Below, one piece after another: positions 14,372 to 23,980 of a DNA stretch of 64,000 nucleotides (positions are counted from its first letter, which is position 1; each line of letters begins with the position of its first letter). A program made the translations under genes and the position numbers. The stretch comes from Lachnospiraceae bacterium (GTDB lineage: Bacteria > Bacillota > Clostridia > Lachnospirales > Lachnospiraceae), in NCBI GenBank assembly GCA_022793195.1, contig JAAWCJ010000006.1, positions 107,908 through 171,907 on the forward strand, read 5' to 3'. The notes under the pieces were generated by a model, which was not told the DNA's origin, made no database searches, and worked only from the letters and a program-made list of their open reading frames with translations.

Positions 14372-17266
14372 TTAATCGGATACATGCTCCGTTTCAGCGC
14401 TGACTGCATGGTTGTTTTCCAGAATACTATCCAGGGTGATATAACCATAGCAGTAGCTTAAAATCTGCTCTGAGAGAGCTCCTGAATAGCTGGAACCATA
14501 ACCGTTTGGAATTGCTACAGAAAGAGCAATTTCAGGAGATTCAACCGGCGCATATGCAATAAAGGTTGCGTGGTTTGCCCGGCCTTTGGACTGTTCCGCC
14601 GTCCCTGATTTGGCAGCAAACCCCACCTCATTCAAAACCTGGGAATCTTTAAAATTCTTTGCGAAGGTTCCATTGGGGCCGACAACCTCTTTCATCCCTT
14701 CGTGAATAATCTCCCAGGTAGACTGAGCCAAATCAACGTGTTGTTCGATTTCAGGCTCATACTTCCGCACAAGCTCTCCATCGCTCTTTTGTATCTTGGA
14801 AATCAGACTATATTTATAGAGATTTCCGCTGCTGGCCACTGTCGTCACATATCTGGACAAATGAATGGTAGCGTAAGTATGGGTCCCCTGTCCGATACAG
14901 GAAGGTATCGGGTTTTGATCCGTAATATGCGGAGCGCTCTCCGCAATCTCCACTCCGGATTTTCCTCCCAGTCCAAACATTTCCGCATATTTTTGTATGG
15001 TGGCAATCCCCGTATTTCCATCGTAGTCTCCGCCTTTTTGAGAAATCAACCATCCGATTTCCGAAAAATAATAGTTACAGGACTGGGCCAGAGCGCCCAC
15101 CACATCAAGATTTCCATGGCCGCTGGTATTCCAACACCGAAGATGAAGGCCCTGCCGCTCAAATGTCCCGGTATCATCGATAATGGTATTTCTGTTTACC
15201 ACATGTTCTTCCAGGCCGATCACTGAGGTCAGTACCTTGAAAATAGAACCGGGAGCCGTCTCCACCTGGGTGGCCCGGTTTAAGAAAGGCTGACTCAAAT
15301 CGTTATATAAACTCCAGTAATAAGCAGAATCAATGGAACCGGAAAACCGGTTAATATCATAGCCTGGGTAAGTGACAAGGGCTTTCACCTCTCCGGTATT
15401 TACATCCGTAATCACGCAGGAAGCAGAACAAGGATCCAGGGCCAGCTGGGCCGGCGTCAGCTCCATATTGGAAATCTTATCCTTAAGAAACTGATATGCC
15501 GTATCATCATTTCCCGCGCTGAGGGAAGCAATCGCTGCCTCATCCCGCTCCAGGACGCCTTGCTCAAAAAGACACAGGCACAATTCCCTCCCGGATACCA
15601 CATTATCCTGTATCAGATATTTGTAAATCAGTTTCTGGAAACCGGTATCCGTATCCATCGTAGTAGTCAGCGTGTCAATCAAAGTCCGGAACGTATCATC
15701 CGTACTGGTATACTTTGCTTCAGAATTCAGCTTCTCCGGATCAATCCACCCCTCCTCCACCGCATGATAGAGAAAATCATGGAAACTGATGGTTTCATTG
15801 ACCCATCCCATATAAATACTGTCTGAAGAACTGAAAGAGCCTTCCAAGAAGAACTCATGGTCTCTCATGTAATCAAAAATATAATCCTGGTAATCCTGCA
15901 TGTCTGCAGAACACTTATCAAAAGCCGGCGAAGCCTCATTCATAAGATGTGATGAGATATCGGGCAGCACAGAAGCCTTTCTCGATATATAACGGTCATA
16001 AATACTCTTTTCCAGAGAACTGGCCGTTTCATCCGAAAAATGTTCCATGGACAGAATATTGTTGTTGATAAACTGAAAATATGCATTTTTTACCGGAATT
16101 AAGATTTTGGATGCGTCAGTATCTTCCGTGACTACATAGGTGGGATCGTCCGTAAGGCGCTGAACCAGGATGCCGGCCAGGTTCTGCTCTATAAGATGAT
16201 AAATCCCCACCTGCAGGTCGCGGTCAATGCTAAGGTAAATATCATTTCCTGTTTCCGGCTCCGTCGTATCTGTGATCTCCAGAATCCGTCCTTCACTGTC
16301 CAGGTACATGGTCTGTTTACCTTTGACACCGGATAGTTCCAGCTCCATGGCAGATTCAATACCGGATTTTCCGATTACATCTCCCAGCTCATAACTTTCA
16401 TCCTGTTTTTGCAGTTCCTCCAGCTCATCGGCATCAGCTTGCCCCGTATAACCAAGAATATGGGAAAAAGCGTAACTGTCGTTGTAAATCCTGACCGTCT
16501 GCTCTTCCACATTAACTTCCTTAAGCTCTTCTGAATTTTCTTTGATATCGGCTACAGTCTCCAGCTTAATGTCAGAGGCCACCGTTATGGCATCATAGCG
16601 GCGGAAGGCGTTTAAGGTCATGGCATAGCGGATATTCAGCATTTTGAGGGCGGTTTCATCGTCCACCTCGTAAGTGGTTTTATCTGCATTTTCACCGACA
16701 CCATACCGTTCTTTCAAATATTGGAACAGCTGGGCTGCCGAAACATCTGAGGGGTATTTTCCATCCTCATCATCTAAATCTTCCACGCTTTTAAGACCAT
16801 AAACGTCCCGGAGAAAACGAAGACGTTCTTCCTCACTGCTTGTGGTATACTGAATATTTCCGTTTCCATCAAGAGCCAGGGAAAGGGATGTAACCAGAGT
16901 TTCCCCATGTTTCTCCAGAATCGGTATCAGGCGAAGCAACATCTCATTTCTTTCATAGCCATTTTTGTAATAACCGGTATCCCCGATGGAAACCGCATAA
17001 GCCAACTTGCTGTAAGCTAAAAGGTTTCCATTTCTGTCATAAATATTGCCTCTTGTACCGGAAGTGCTTACCACATTTAATGTCTTCTGCACATAATTTT
17101 CCTGATATCCGGCCCCTTCCACGATCTGAAGCCTGAAAAGGCGCATGACAAGAACGCTGAACATGCCAATAAACAAAATGCTTACCACGAACAGCCTGGA
17201 TTTTACGATGCTCTTTATAATGCTTATAAAAAATTCCCACAATTCACTAAACAAATTTCGTCGCAC
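14372..17266 (-). CDS. Class B penicillin-binding protein 2 with large insertion
   Basis: The 964-residue protein is a PBP2 (MrdA)-type transpeptidase with a membrane anchor (about 23-46), PBP dimer domain, and transpeptidase motifs S674-IFK (SxxK), S729-CN (SxN) and K886-SGT. About 245 residues between 365 and 610, within or just before the transpeptidase domain, have no counterpart in the usual 600-700-residue PBP2; the insertion is helical and acidic. Long PBP2 forms are known from Lachnospiraceae. Its start overlaps the end of mreD by 20 bases. It should pair with RodA. Confidence 0.93.
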   Translation of the reverse strand: MRRNLFSELWEFFISIIKSIVKSRLFVVSILFIGMFSVLVMRLFRLQIVEGAGYQENYVQKTLNVVSTSGTRGNIYDRNGNLLAYSKLAYAVSIGDTGYYKNGYERNEMLLRLIPILEKHGETLVTSLSLALDGNGNIQYTTSSEEERLRFLRDVYGLKSVEDLDDEDGKYPSDVSAAQLFQYLKERYGVGENADKTTYEVDDETALKMLNIRYAMTLNAFRRYDAITVASDIKLETVADIKENSEELKEVNVEEQTVRIYNDSYAFSHILGYTGQADADELEELQKQDESYELGDVIGKSGIESAMELELSGVKGKQTMYLDSEGRILEITDTTEPETGNDIYLSIDRDLQVGIYHLIEQNLAGILVQRLTDDPTYVVTEDTDASKILIPVKNAYFQFINNNILSMEHFSDETASSLEKSIYDRYISRKASVLPDISSHLMNEASPAFDKCSADMQDYQDYIFDYMRDHEFFLEGSFSSSDSIYMGWVNETISFHDFLYHAVEEGWIDPEKLNSEAKYTSTDDTFRTLIDTLTTTMDTDTGFQKLIYKYLIQDNVVSGRELCLCLFEQGVLERDEAAIASLSAGNDDTAYQFLKDKISNMELTPAQLALDPCSASCVITDVNTGEVKALVTYPGYDINRFSGSIDSAYYWSLYNDLSQPFLNRATQVETAPGSIFKVLTSVIGLEEHVVNRNTIIDDTGTFERQGLHLRCWNTSGHGNLDVVGALAQSCNYYFSEIGWLISQKGGDYDGNTGIATIQKYAEMFGLGGKSGVEIAESAPHITDQNPIPSCIGQGTHTYATIHLSRYVTTVASSGNLYKYSLISKIQKSDGELVRKYEPEIEQHVDLAQSTWEIIHEGMKEVVGPNGTFAKNFKDSQVLNEVGFAAKSGTAEQSKGRANHATFIAYAPVESPEIALSVAIPNGYGSSYSGALSEQILSYCYGYITLDSILENNHAVSAETEHVSD

Positions 17267-17774
17267 TCCTTCTTTCGGCCTCTTCCAGCCGGTAATTCAC
17301 GGAGGATATAATCTGATACACCAAAACAGCCAAAACTACCGTATATACTGCTTCCGGTATAATAACATGAAGCAGGTAATAGACAAAATTCAACCGGTTT
17401 CTGATCAGGAACTGAAACACATAGAGGTATCCACTATAGGTAAAACTGCAAAAAGTTGTAACAAATAGCGGAAAAATAATAGAATCCGAATACAGAAAAC
17501 GATGCAGTGCTCCGTTCACATAACCGATTAAAATAAAAATAATCATGTGGAACCCCACTGCGCTCATGGATACAATATCCATCAAAAGCCCACAGGCAAA
17601 GCCCACCGCCATCCCTTGATTTTTGCCATTCATAAATCCAAAGGATACCGTAATAATCAGAAGAATATTGGGAACTGTGCCGATAAGAGGACTATTTGCA
17701 AATAGTCCGAACTGAAGGATAAATCCTGCAAATATAATCAATGCTGTTATAAAAACCCGTTTAAATCGTCTCAA
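17247..17774 (-). CDS. mreD: Rod shape-determining protein MreD
   Basis: The 175-residue protein has five or so membrane segments and the MreD family feature of the cluster position after mreC. It is part of the elongasome membrane complex. The start overlaps the mreC stop by four bases. Confidence 0.9.
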   Translation of the reverse strand: MRRFKRVFITALIIFAGFILQFGLFANSPLIGTVPNILLIITVSFGFMNGKNQGMAVGFACGLLMDIVSMSAVGFHMIIFILIGYVNGALHRFLYSDSIIFPLFVTTFCSFTYSGYLYVFQFLIRNRLNFVYYLLHVIIPEAVYTVVLAVLVYQIISSVNYRLEEAERRSATKFV

Positions 17775-18631
17775 GGCTGACTCTCCTCACCTGTTACCTT
17801 TAATGTCTTAATCACCAAAACTGTCTGCAAATGGCCAAAGTCCACTGCCGGAATAAGGTATCCGGATTTTGTCACATTATTGCTGTCAACCTCTATCCCC
17901 TGGGCATAGCCAATGAGAATATTGGGAAGAAATTTATCACTGATATTGGAAGTTACAATTTTGTCATCATCCCAGACATTGTCGTTTTTATCAATATAAC
18001 TGATGCGAAGGCGCCCCTCTGCATAAAGCTGTAAATCACCTGATACAATGCAGGTATCGCCGGAATTTAGGGACATGGCGCTGACATTGCTGTCATCGTC
18101 AATGATGGAACGCACTTTTGCAAAATTGCTTCCCACGTCTGTGACAATTCCCACCAAACCGCCGTCGGCAATGACGTTCATATCTTTCTCTATTCCATCT
18201 TCCGTACCTTTGTCAATGACAAAAGAATGATACCAGTTTCCGGCATCTTTTTGGATAATCCTGGCCCCGGTCGTCTCATAATCCGTATATTGCCCTTTCA
18301 GTTCAAGAAGCTCTCTTAATTCCTGCAGTTCCACCTGCCCCTGCTGGTAATTTCCAATATCCTCTTTTAACGCAGCCAACTCTTCCTTAAGCTGCTGGTT
18401 CTCTGCCCTGGCCTCTTCCAGGCTTTGATAATCGTAAGCAGTGTCGGCAAAACTGCTTCCCAAACGGTTCAATCCCTTTTGCATAGGTGCAAGTACAGAA
18501 TTTACTGCATTGGTAAAAGGGCTTAAAAAACCCGGTCGAAAATAACTGACAGCCAGAAGGATGATACAAAATAGCATTAAAAAAAACAAAGCATATCTGG
18601 CTGGAAGAGAAAATTTCTTCTTATCTTTCAT
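17771..18631 (-). CDS. mreC: Rod shape-determining protein MreC
   Basis: The 286-residue protein has one membrane segment (about 12-32), a coiled coil (about 68-108, rich in Glu/Leu) and the extracellular MreC beta-barrel domain (about 120-275) with DGGLVGIV and DDDSNVSA motifs. MreC bridges PBP2 to the cytoskeleton. The gene starts one base after the radC stop, leaving no space for mreB, which is usually just upstream. Confidence 0.94.
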   Translation of the reverse strand: MKDKKKFSLPARYALFFLMLFCIILLAVSYFRPGFLSPFTNAVNSVLAPMQKGLNRLGSSFADTAYDYQSLEEARAENQQLKEELAALKEDIGNYQQGQVELQELRELLELKGQYTDYETTGARIIQKDAGNWYHSFVIDKGTEDGIEKDMNVIADGGLVGIVTDVGSNFAKVRSIIDDDSNVSAMSLNSGDTCIVSGDLQLYAEGRLRISYIDKNDNVWDDDKIVTSNISDKFLPNILIGYAQGIEVDSNNVTKSGYLIPAVDFGHLQTVLVIKTLKVTGEESQP

Positions 18632-18632
18632 T

Positions 18633-19325
18633 TTACAATGATCCTCGTTCTTTTAAGCTGGTATAGCAATGATCCCCAATAATAATATGATCGAGGAGGG
18701 AGACACCTAAAAGCTGCCCTGCGGCCGCAACGCGTTTTGTCACCAGGATATCCTCTTTGCTGGGTTCCGGGTCACCGCTTGGATGGTTGTGGAACAAAAT
18801 CAAGCTGACAGCCTGATATTTCAAAGCTTCCAAAAAAATCTCCCTGGGGGAAATCAGCGCTTCATTTACTGTGCCGATGGAGAGCGTATGCTCTTTCAAA
18901 AGTTGTCCTTTCGTATTCAGGTACAGAGCCCTGAGCTCTTCTGTTTCCCTGTGGCGCATATCTTCCATAAAATAGGCGGCCACCCCCTCCGGGGAAAGGA
19001 ATGCCTGTTCTCTGTTCATCTTATTCCGGCTGATTCTTTTGGCAAGCTCCCCGATACAATAAAGCTGGATTGACCTTACCGTTCCAATTCCGGGAACTGT
19101 CTGCAGTTCATCCGGTGTAAGATGGTACAGTCCCAAAAGCCCTCCATAAGGTGCACTTAATTCTAAAATCTGTCTGGCAGTCTCAAGGGCGCCCTGGCCC
19201 TTCGTCCCGCTTCGCAGGATAATTGCCAGAAGCTCCGCATCGGTAAGTCCGGCCGGTCCCAATGCCAGACATTTTTCATAAGGACGTTCAGAAACCGGAA
19301 GTTCACTGATTGTATTTCGTGTCAT
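18633..19325 (-). CDS. radC: RadC family JAMM-domain protein
   Basis: The 230-residue protein has an N-terminal helix-hairpin-helix region (about 75-95) and a JAMM/MPN metal-binding domain with the signature HNHPSGDPEPSKED (about 174-187). Despite the name, a DNA-repair role has not held up; the biochemical function is unknown. The usual Clostridia context is maf-radC-mreBCD; here it leads directly into mreC. Confidence 0.93.
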   Translation of the reverse strand: MTRNTISELPVSERPYEKCLALGPAGLTDAELLAIILRSGTKGQGALETARQILELSAPYGGLLGLYHLTPDELQTVPGIGTVRSIQLYCIGELAKRISRNKMNREQAFLSPEGVAAYFMEDMRHRETEELRALYLNTKGQLLKEHTLSIGTVNEALISPREIFLEALKYQAVSLILFHNHPSGDPEPSKEDILVTKRVAAAGQLLGVSLLDHIIIGDHCYTSLKERGSL

Positions 19326-19378
19326 ACGCCTGTCTCCTTTTTGAAGTCAGGCCAAAAATCGATTTGTTCAAAATTTGT

Positions 19379-19633
19379 TCAAAGCAGCCGATAAATCACA
19401 ATGGCGATTACCATTCCCAAAATCCCGGCTATGGTAATCTTGATGGTCAATGCAAAGGTGATGGTCAGAATTCCCAAATCCAGAACCACAGGACTTGCAA
19501 GGCCGAAGGTTTGTCCAAAATTCAGCCACTGAAACGCGGAAATGCCTCCAAGCAGCTGTCCGAGAAACCCTCCCAGTACCACCCCCGACAGGATTAAAAT
19601 CAGCAGAGACCACTTATTTTTCGCTGTCTTCAT
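19379..19633 (-). CDS. DUF4321 small membrane protein
   Basis: The 84-residue protein has two to three membrane segments and the DUF4321 pattern (SGVVLGGFLGQLLGG, then a conserved hydrophobic GILTITFALTIKIT). Function is unknown; the family is found beside radC/mre genes in Clostridia. The ATG at 19633 is used (AGGAG 11 bases upstream) instead of an upstream TTG. Confidence 0.85.
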   Translation of the reverse strand: MKTAKNKWSLLILILSGVVLGGFLGQLLGGISAFQWLNFGQTFGLASPVVLDLGILTITFALTIKITIAGILGMVIAIVIYRLL

Positions 19634-19691
19634 CTGGTAATATTCTCCTGTTTCTCTAAAACTCTCCAAATCCAAAAAATTACTATCTATC

Positions 19692-19720
19692 AGTTTATCA
19701 CAATTTTAATCTCATGTACA
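19692..19720 (-). promoter_or_regulatory. Possible promoter of the DUF4321-radC-mre-min operon
   Basis: TGTACA (19715-19720) and TAAACT (19692-19697) are 17 bases apart on the minus strand. It follows a T10 run (minus strand, 19724-19733) after a short CATTAAGATT direct repeat, which might end the preceding transcript. Weak consensus match. Confidence 0.4.
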
Positions 19721-19757
19721 CAGAAAAAAAAAATCTTAATGAATCTTAATGATTTGC

Positions 19758-21041
19758 TCACAAAGCAATCACATTTGCCTCCAAAAGCTTTTGTGCCGAC
19801 ATTAAAATTCCGGTTTTTGCATGATACCAGGTGAGTCCCCCCTGGAAAAATACGGTGTACGGCGGCTTCAGCGGTCCGTCCGCAGAAAGTTCAATGGAAG
19901 AGCCCTGGATAAAAGCGCCTGCCGCCATGATCACATCCGAATCATAGCCGGGCATGGCCCATGGTTCCGGTGTCACAAAAGAATCCACGGGGGCCGCCGC
20001 CTGGATTCCGAGGCAAAAAGCTTTTAATGCCTCAGGAGAACCCAAGTCAACTGCCTGGATGATATCATGCCGCTTTGTGGCGGAAGAAGGATACACAGGA
20101 AATCCCAACCGTTCGTAAAGGGCTGCCGCAAAAACAGCTCCCTTGACAGCGCCTGCCGTCACCACCGGCGCCAGAAAAAAACCCTGGTACAAGGTCTGGG
20201 ACAGCCCGAGGCTGGCGCCCACCTCTTTCCCCAGGCCCGGGGCACTCAGGCGGAAAGCCGCCTGCTCCACATATTCTTCCTGCCCTGCAATGTAACCGCC
20301 ACAGGGGGCAAGCCCTCCGCCGGGATTTTTAATCAGCGAACCGACACATAAATCCGCTCCCACGTCCGTTGGCTCCAGGGTCTCGGTAAATTCTCCGTAA
20401 CAGTTGTCCACCATACAGATGATGTCCTGTTTTTTGGATTTAATAAAGGCAATCAGCTCTCCAATCTGTTCCACCGAAAGAGTGGGCCTGGAAGCATATC
20501 CTTTGGAACGCTGGATCGTGGCCAGCTTTGTCCTTTCGTTTATGGCGCGGCCAATGGCCTCAAAATCAAAAGAACCGTCTTCTTTCAAGTCTGCCTGGGC
20601 ATAGGAAACCCCGTATTCTTTCAGAGAACCTTTGGAAGGGCGGATTCCAATGACTTCTTCCAGGGTGTCGTAGGGTTTTCCCACAGGGGAAAGGATTTCA
20701 TCTCCCGGCCGCACATTTGCAGAAAGGGCCACTGAAAGCGCATGGGTCCCACAAGTGATCTGCGGCCGTACCAGGGCTGCCTGTGCATGGAACACATCGG
20801 CGTATACCTGTTCCAGGTTTTCCCTTCCCATATCATTATACCCATATCCGGTGGAACCAGAAAAATGTGCTTCTGCCACCCGGTTTTTCTGCATGGCATG
20901 AAGCACTTTAATCTGATTGTACTCTGCAGTTTTATCTATCGTATCAAACCGTTCTTCCAGGGAAGCTTCCACCTCTTTCCCAAGGGCCAGGATTCTTTCA
21001 TCAAGGCCAATGGATTTATACATATCTTTCAAAACATTCAT
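19758..21041 (-). CDS. PLP-dependent methionine gamma-lyase family protein (aluminium-resistance-like)
   Basis: The 427-residue protein is of the Met_gamma_lyase family once called aluminium resistance protein (YnbB in Bacillus). The fold-type I PLP features are a GTHALSVAL stretch (cofactor phosphate), IVDN-like ICMVDNCYGEF, and a GSLIKNPGGG segment with the probable PLP lysine. The actual substrate is not established. It directly follows miaA with a four-base overlap and ends the proB-mutSL gene series. Confidence 0.88.
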   Translation of the reverse strand: MNVLKDMYKSIGLDERILALGKEVEASLEERFDTIDKTAEYNQIKVLHAMQKNRVAEAHFSGSTGYGYNDMGRENLEQVYADVFHAQAALVRPQITCGTHALSVALSANVRPGDEILSPVGKPYDTLEEVIGIRPSKGSLKEYGVSYAQADLKEDGSFDFEAIGRAINERTKLATIQRSKGYASRPTLSVEQIGELIAFIKSKKQDIICMVDNCYGEFTETLEPTDVGADLCVGSLIKNPGGGLAPCGGYIAGQEEYVEQAAFRLSAPGLGKEVGASLGLSQTLYQGFFLAPVVTAGAVKGAVFAAALYERLGFPVYPSSATKRHDIIQAVDLGSPEALKAFCLGIQAAAPVDSFVTPEPWAMPGYDSDVIMAAGAFIQGSSIELSADGPLKPPYTVFFQGGLTWYHAKTGILMSAQKLLEANVIAL

Positions 21042-21994
21042 AGAACTCTCCTTCCTGCCGCGAAGCCTTTTGACTGCAGTATCCCGGCAAGCTCCTCCAA
21101 CGCTTCTTCTTCTGTTTTTTGGTCCAGGGAAAGCCAGTCTGTCTGCCTCTCCCTTTTAAACCAGGTCAGCTGACGTTTGGCAAAATGCCTGGTATCCCGT
21201 TTTAAAATTCGGACCGCTTCTTCATAATCTGTTTCTCCGTCCAGATAAGCCAACAGTTCCTTATAGCCAAGGCCCTGCATGGAAACCATATCTTTCGTAT
21301 ATCCCAGGGCTTTCAGCTTTTTTACCTCGTCTAAAAGCCCGTCTGCCAGCATTTGGTCCACCCTCAGGTCAATTCTCCGGTAAAGCTCCTGCCTCTCCCT
21401 GTTTAAAACCACATAAGCAAACAGGTAGGGGGATTCTTTCTCCCGTTCTGCCCGGTTATGTTCCGAAATGGGAGTCCCTGTTTTCTCATAAAATTCCAGG
21501 GCGCGGATAATCCGCTTGATATTATTTTCATGGATTTCTTCGGCCGCCTGAGGGTCGCGTACCTGCAAAAGGCTGTAAAGATACGAAGCCCCCCGTTCCT
21601 TAGCAAGTGTCTCCAGATTCTTTCGATAAGAAAAATCCGCATCATTTTCCGTAAAGTCAATATCATACAACAACGCCTGGATGTAAAAGCCGGTGCCTCC
21701 TGTAAGGATGGGAAGATGCCCCCTTTCATAAATCCCCTTCATGGCCTCTTTTGCCATCTGCTTAAACCGAACCACATGGAACTCTTCCCACGGTTCCAGA
21801 ACATCAATCAGATGATGGGGGACGCCTTCCATTTCCTCCAATGTTACCTTTGCGGAACCAATATCCATCCCTTTATATACTTGCATGGAATCAGCGCTTA
21901 TGATTTCTCCATGGAACTTTTTTGCCGCTTTCACCGAAAGGGATGTTTTCCCCACAGCAGTCGGTCCTGTCAAAATCAGTAATGGTTTTTTCAT
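21038..21994 (-). CDS. miaA: tRNA dimethylallyltransferase
   Basis: MiaA adds a dimethylallyl group to A37 of tRNAs reading UNN codons. The P-loop GPTAVGKTS is at residues 8-16 and the DSMQVYKGMDIGSAK block at about 35-49. The ATG at 21994 is one base after the mutL stop and has AAAGGA upstream; a longer in-frame start would lie inside mutL. MiaB, the next enzyme on the same base (ms2i6A), is in the same gene series at 27.7-29.1 kb. Confidence 0.96.
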   Translation of the reverse strand: MKKPLLILTGPTAVGKTSLSVKAAKKFHGEIISADSMQVYKGMDIGSAKVTLEEMEGVPHHLIDVLEPWEEFHVVRFKQMAKEAMKGIYERGHLPILTGGTGFYIQALLYDIDFTENDADFSYRKNLETLAKERGASYLYSLLQVRDPQAAEEIHENNIKRIIRALEFYEKTGTPISEHNRAEREKESPYLFAYVVLNRERQELYRRIDLRVDQMLADGLLDEVKKLKALGYTKDMVSMQGLGYKELLAYLDGETDYEEAVRILKRDTRHFAKRQLTWFKRERQTDWLSLDQKTEEEALEELAGILQSKGFAAGRRVL

Positions 21995-21995
21995 A

Positions 21996-23939
21996 TCAGA
22001 TAATCCTTTTAAATTTCTTCTCAATCTCCCTTTTACTTATGGAAATAATGGTAGGCCTTCCATGGGGGCATGCATAAGGGTTTTCCAGGGCTAAAAGTTC
22101 ATCAATCAAAGCTTCCGCCTCCCGGACAGATAAAGAATCCCCACCTTTCACCGCAGCTTTACAGCTCATGGAGGCCAGTTTTTCCAGAATTAATTCATCA
22201 GATTCTCTGGAAAGCTCCTCCGTAAGGCTGTCAAGGAGCTCCAAAAGAAGCTCCCGCTGGGCAATTCCGTAAAGATTTGCCGGGACAGAACTCACTGCGT
22301 ATTCCTTTCCGCCGAAAGATTCGATCTCAAACCCCAGCTGCCGGAACCGTTCCATGAATTTCATAAGGATTTCTTCTTCCCTCATATTGAGTGTCAAAAG
22401 AATTGGCGGGCTTACCATCTGTCCATAAATCTTTTGATTGGCCATCTGGTTTACAAGCCGCTCATATAAAACTTTTTCATGGGCCGCATGCTGGTCAATG
22501 ATCAACAATTCGTCTTTATACTGAATCAGCCAGTAAGTATCAAAAAGCTGCCCCAAAAAACGGTACTGCTTCCGTGCTTCGCCGGAAAACAGTTTTTCCT
22601 CAAAAAGTTCCATCTGCCTGTGGTCTTCCCGTAAATTCCCGTCCACAGATTTTGGCTTTGTTTTCCCTGTATCAGAATCCGGCGCATAAGTCACGGCCTG
22701 TTCACGCAAGTGTTTTGGCGGTTCCACAGGGGGAATGGCCGCTGCCATGCTTCTTTTCACCTCAAAGGGCTCCGGCCCTTTTATGGCGCCTGAAAAACTT
22801 CTGTTTTCCCCACTTTTCGGAAGGGACATCTTTGAAGGAATCGCTTCTTTTGTGCCAATTTCTTCCTGAACAGTTTCCTGCGGCGCGATTCCTTTTGAAA
22901 TGTTTTCCGAAGGTTTTTTTTCTTCTTCCAGGCAGACTTTTCGGATCAACTCTTTCCCCGACAGAGTCTCCCTGACTCCATGGCAGATTAAATTATAAAT
23001 TTCTTCCTGGTTACTGAAGCGAAGTTCCATTTTGGAAGGATGGACATTCACATCCAGAAGTTCCGGTTTTATTTCCAGGTGAAGGACCACGAAGGGATAC
23101 TTGTGCTGCATCATATAAGAATGATACCCGTCTTCTATGGCTTTATTGATTAAATTGCTTTTGATATAACGGCCGTTGATAAAATAATTTTCATAAGCCC
23201 TGTTGCCCCTGGAAATCAGGGGTTTTCCCAAAAATCCTGTGATCCGCACCTGTTCTGTATCGATTTCCAGAGGAATCAGATTGGCAGAAATTTCCCTGCC
23301 GAAAATCATGTAAACAAGGTCTTTCAGATTGTGGTTTCCGGCTGTGTGGAGCCTGTTCTGGTTATTCTGGATGAACCGGATGGAAATATCAGGCCGGGAA
23401 AGGGCCATCCTCTCCACAAGACTGCTGATGTAAGACCCTTCCGTCTGGGGGGACTTTAAGAACTTTTTCCTGGCCGGGGTATTGTAAAAAAGATTTCGGA
23501 CAAGAAATGTGGTGCCTTCCGGCGCCCCCACCACTTCCATGGAGATTTCTTCTCCGCCATGGTTCTGGTAACGGGTCCCTGTCAGTTCCCCGGCTGTCTT
23601 TGTAATGAGTTCCACCTGGGATACGGCAGCAATGCTTGACAGGGCTTCACCGCGAAACCCCAGGGAAGAGACGGTCAGAAGATCCACCGCCGAGCGTATT
23701 TTGCTGGTGGCATGGCGCAGGAAAGCCCTGGAAATCTGCTCCCTTTCAATGCCGCAGCCATTGTCCGTAACACGGATAAGGGAGATGCCGCCGTCACGGA
23801 TTTCCACCGTCACCGCAGTGGCCCCCGCATCAATGGCATTTTCCAAAAGTTCTTTCACCACGGAAGAGGGGCGGTCAATCACTTCCCCTGCCGCAATCTG
23901 ATTGATGGTTTCCTGATCCAGAACCATAATTTCAGGCAT
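21996..23939 (-). CDS. mutL: DNA mismatch repair endonuclease MutL
   Basis: The 647-residue protein has the GHKL ATPase domain (ENAIDAGA, DNGCGI, GFRGEALSSIAAVS) and the C-terminal endonuclease metal motif DQHAAHEKVLYE together with ACPHGRPT, so it is the nicking type found where MutH is absent. The central linker (about 345-440) is Pro/Glu/Lys-rich. GGGAGGG precedes the ATG. It follows mutS after 41 bases. Confidence 0.96.
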   Translation of the reverse strand: MPEIMVLDQETINQIAAGEVIDRPSSVVKELLENAIDAGATAVTVEIRDGGISLIRVTDNGCGIEREQISRAFLRHATSKIRSAVDLLTVSSLGFRGEALSSIAAVSQVELITKTAGELTGTRYQNHGGEEISMEVVGAPEGTTFLVRNLFYNTPARKKFLKSPQTEGSYISSLVERMALSRPDISIRFIQNNQNRLHTAGNHNLKDLVYMIFGREISANLIPLEIDTEQVRITGFLGKPLISRGNRAYENYFINGRYIKSNLINKAIEDGYHSYMMQHKYPFVVLHLEIKPELLDVNVHPSKMELRFSNQEEIYNLICHGVRETLSGKELIRKVCLEEEKKPSENISKGIAPQETVQEEIGTKEAIPSKMSLPKSGENRSFSGAIKGPEPFEVKRSMAAAIPPVEPPKHLREQAVTYAPDSDTGKTKPKSVDGNLREDHRQMELFEEKLFSGEARKQYRFLGQLFDTYWLIQYKDELLIIDQHAAHEKVLYERLVNQMANQKIYGQMVSPPILLTLNMREEEILMKFMERFRQLGFEIESFGGKEYAVSSVPANLYGIAQRELLLELLDSLTEELSRESDELILEKLASMSCKAAVKGGDSLSVREAEALIDELLALENPYACPHGRPTIISISKREIEKKFKRII

Positions 23940-23980
23940 ACGTTATCCCTCCCTGCTGTAAGTTTACCTCTTATCGTATA

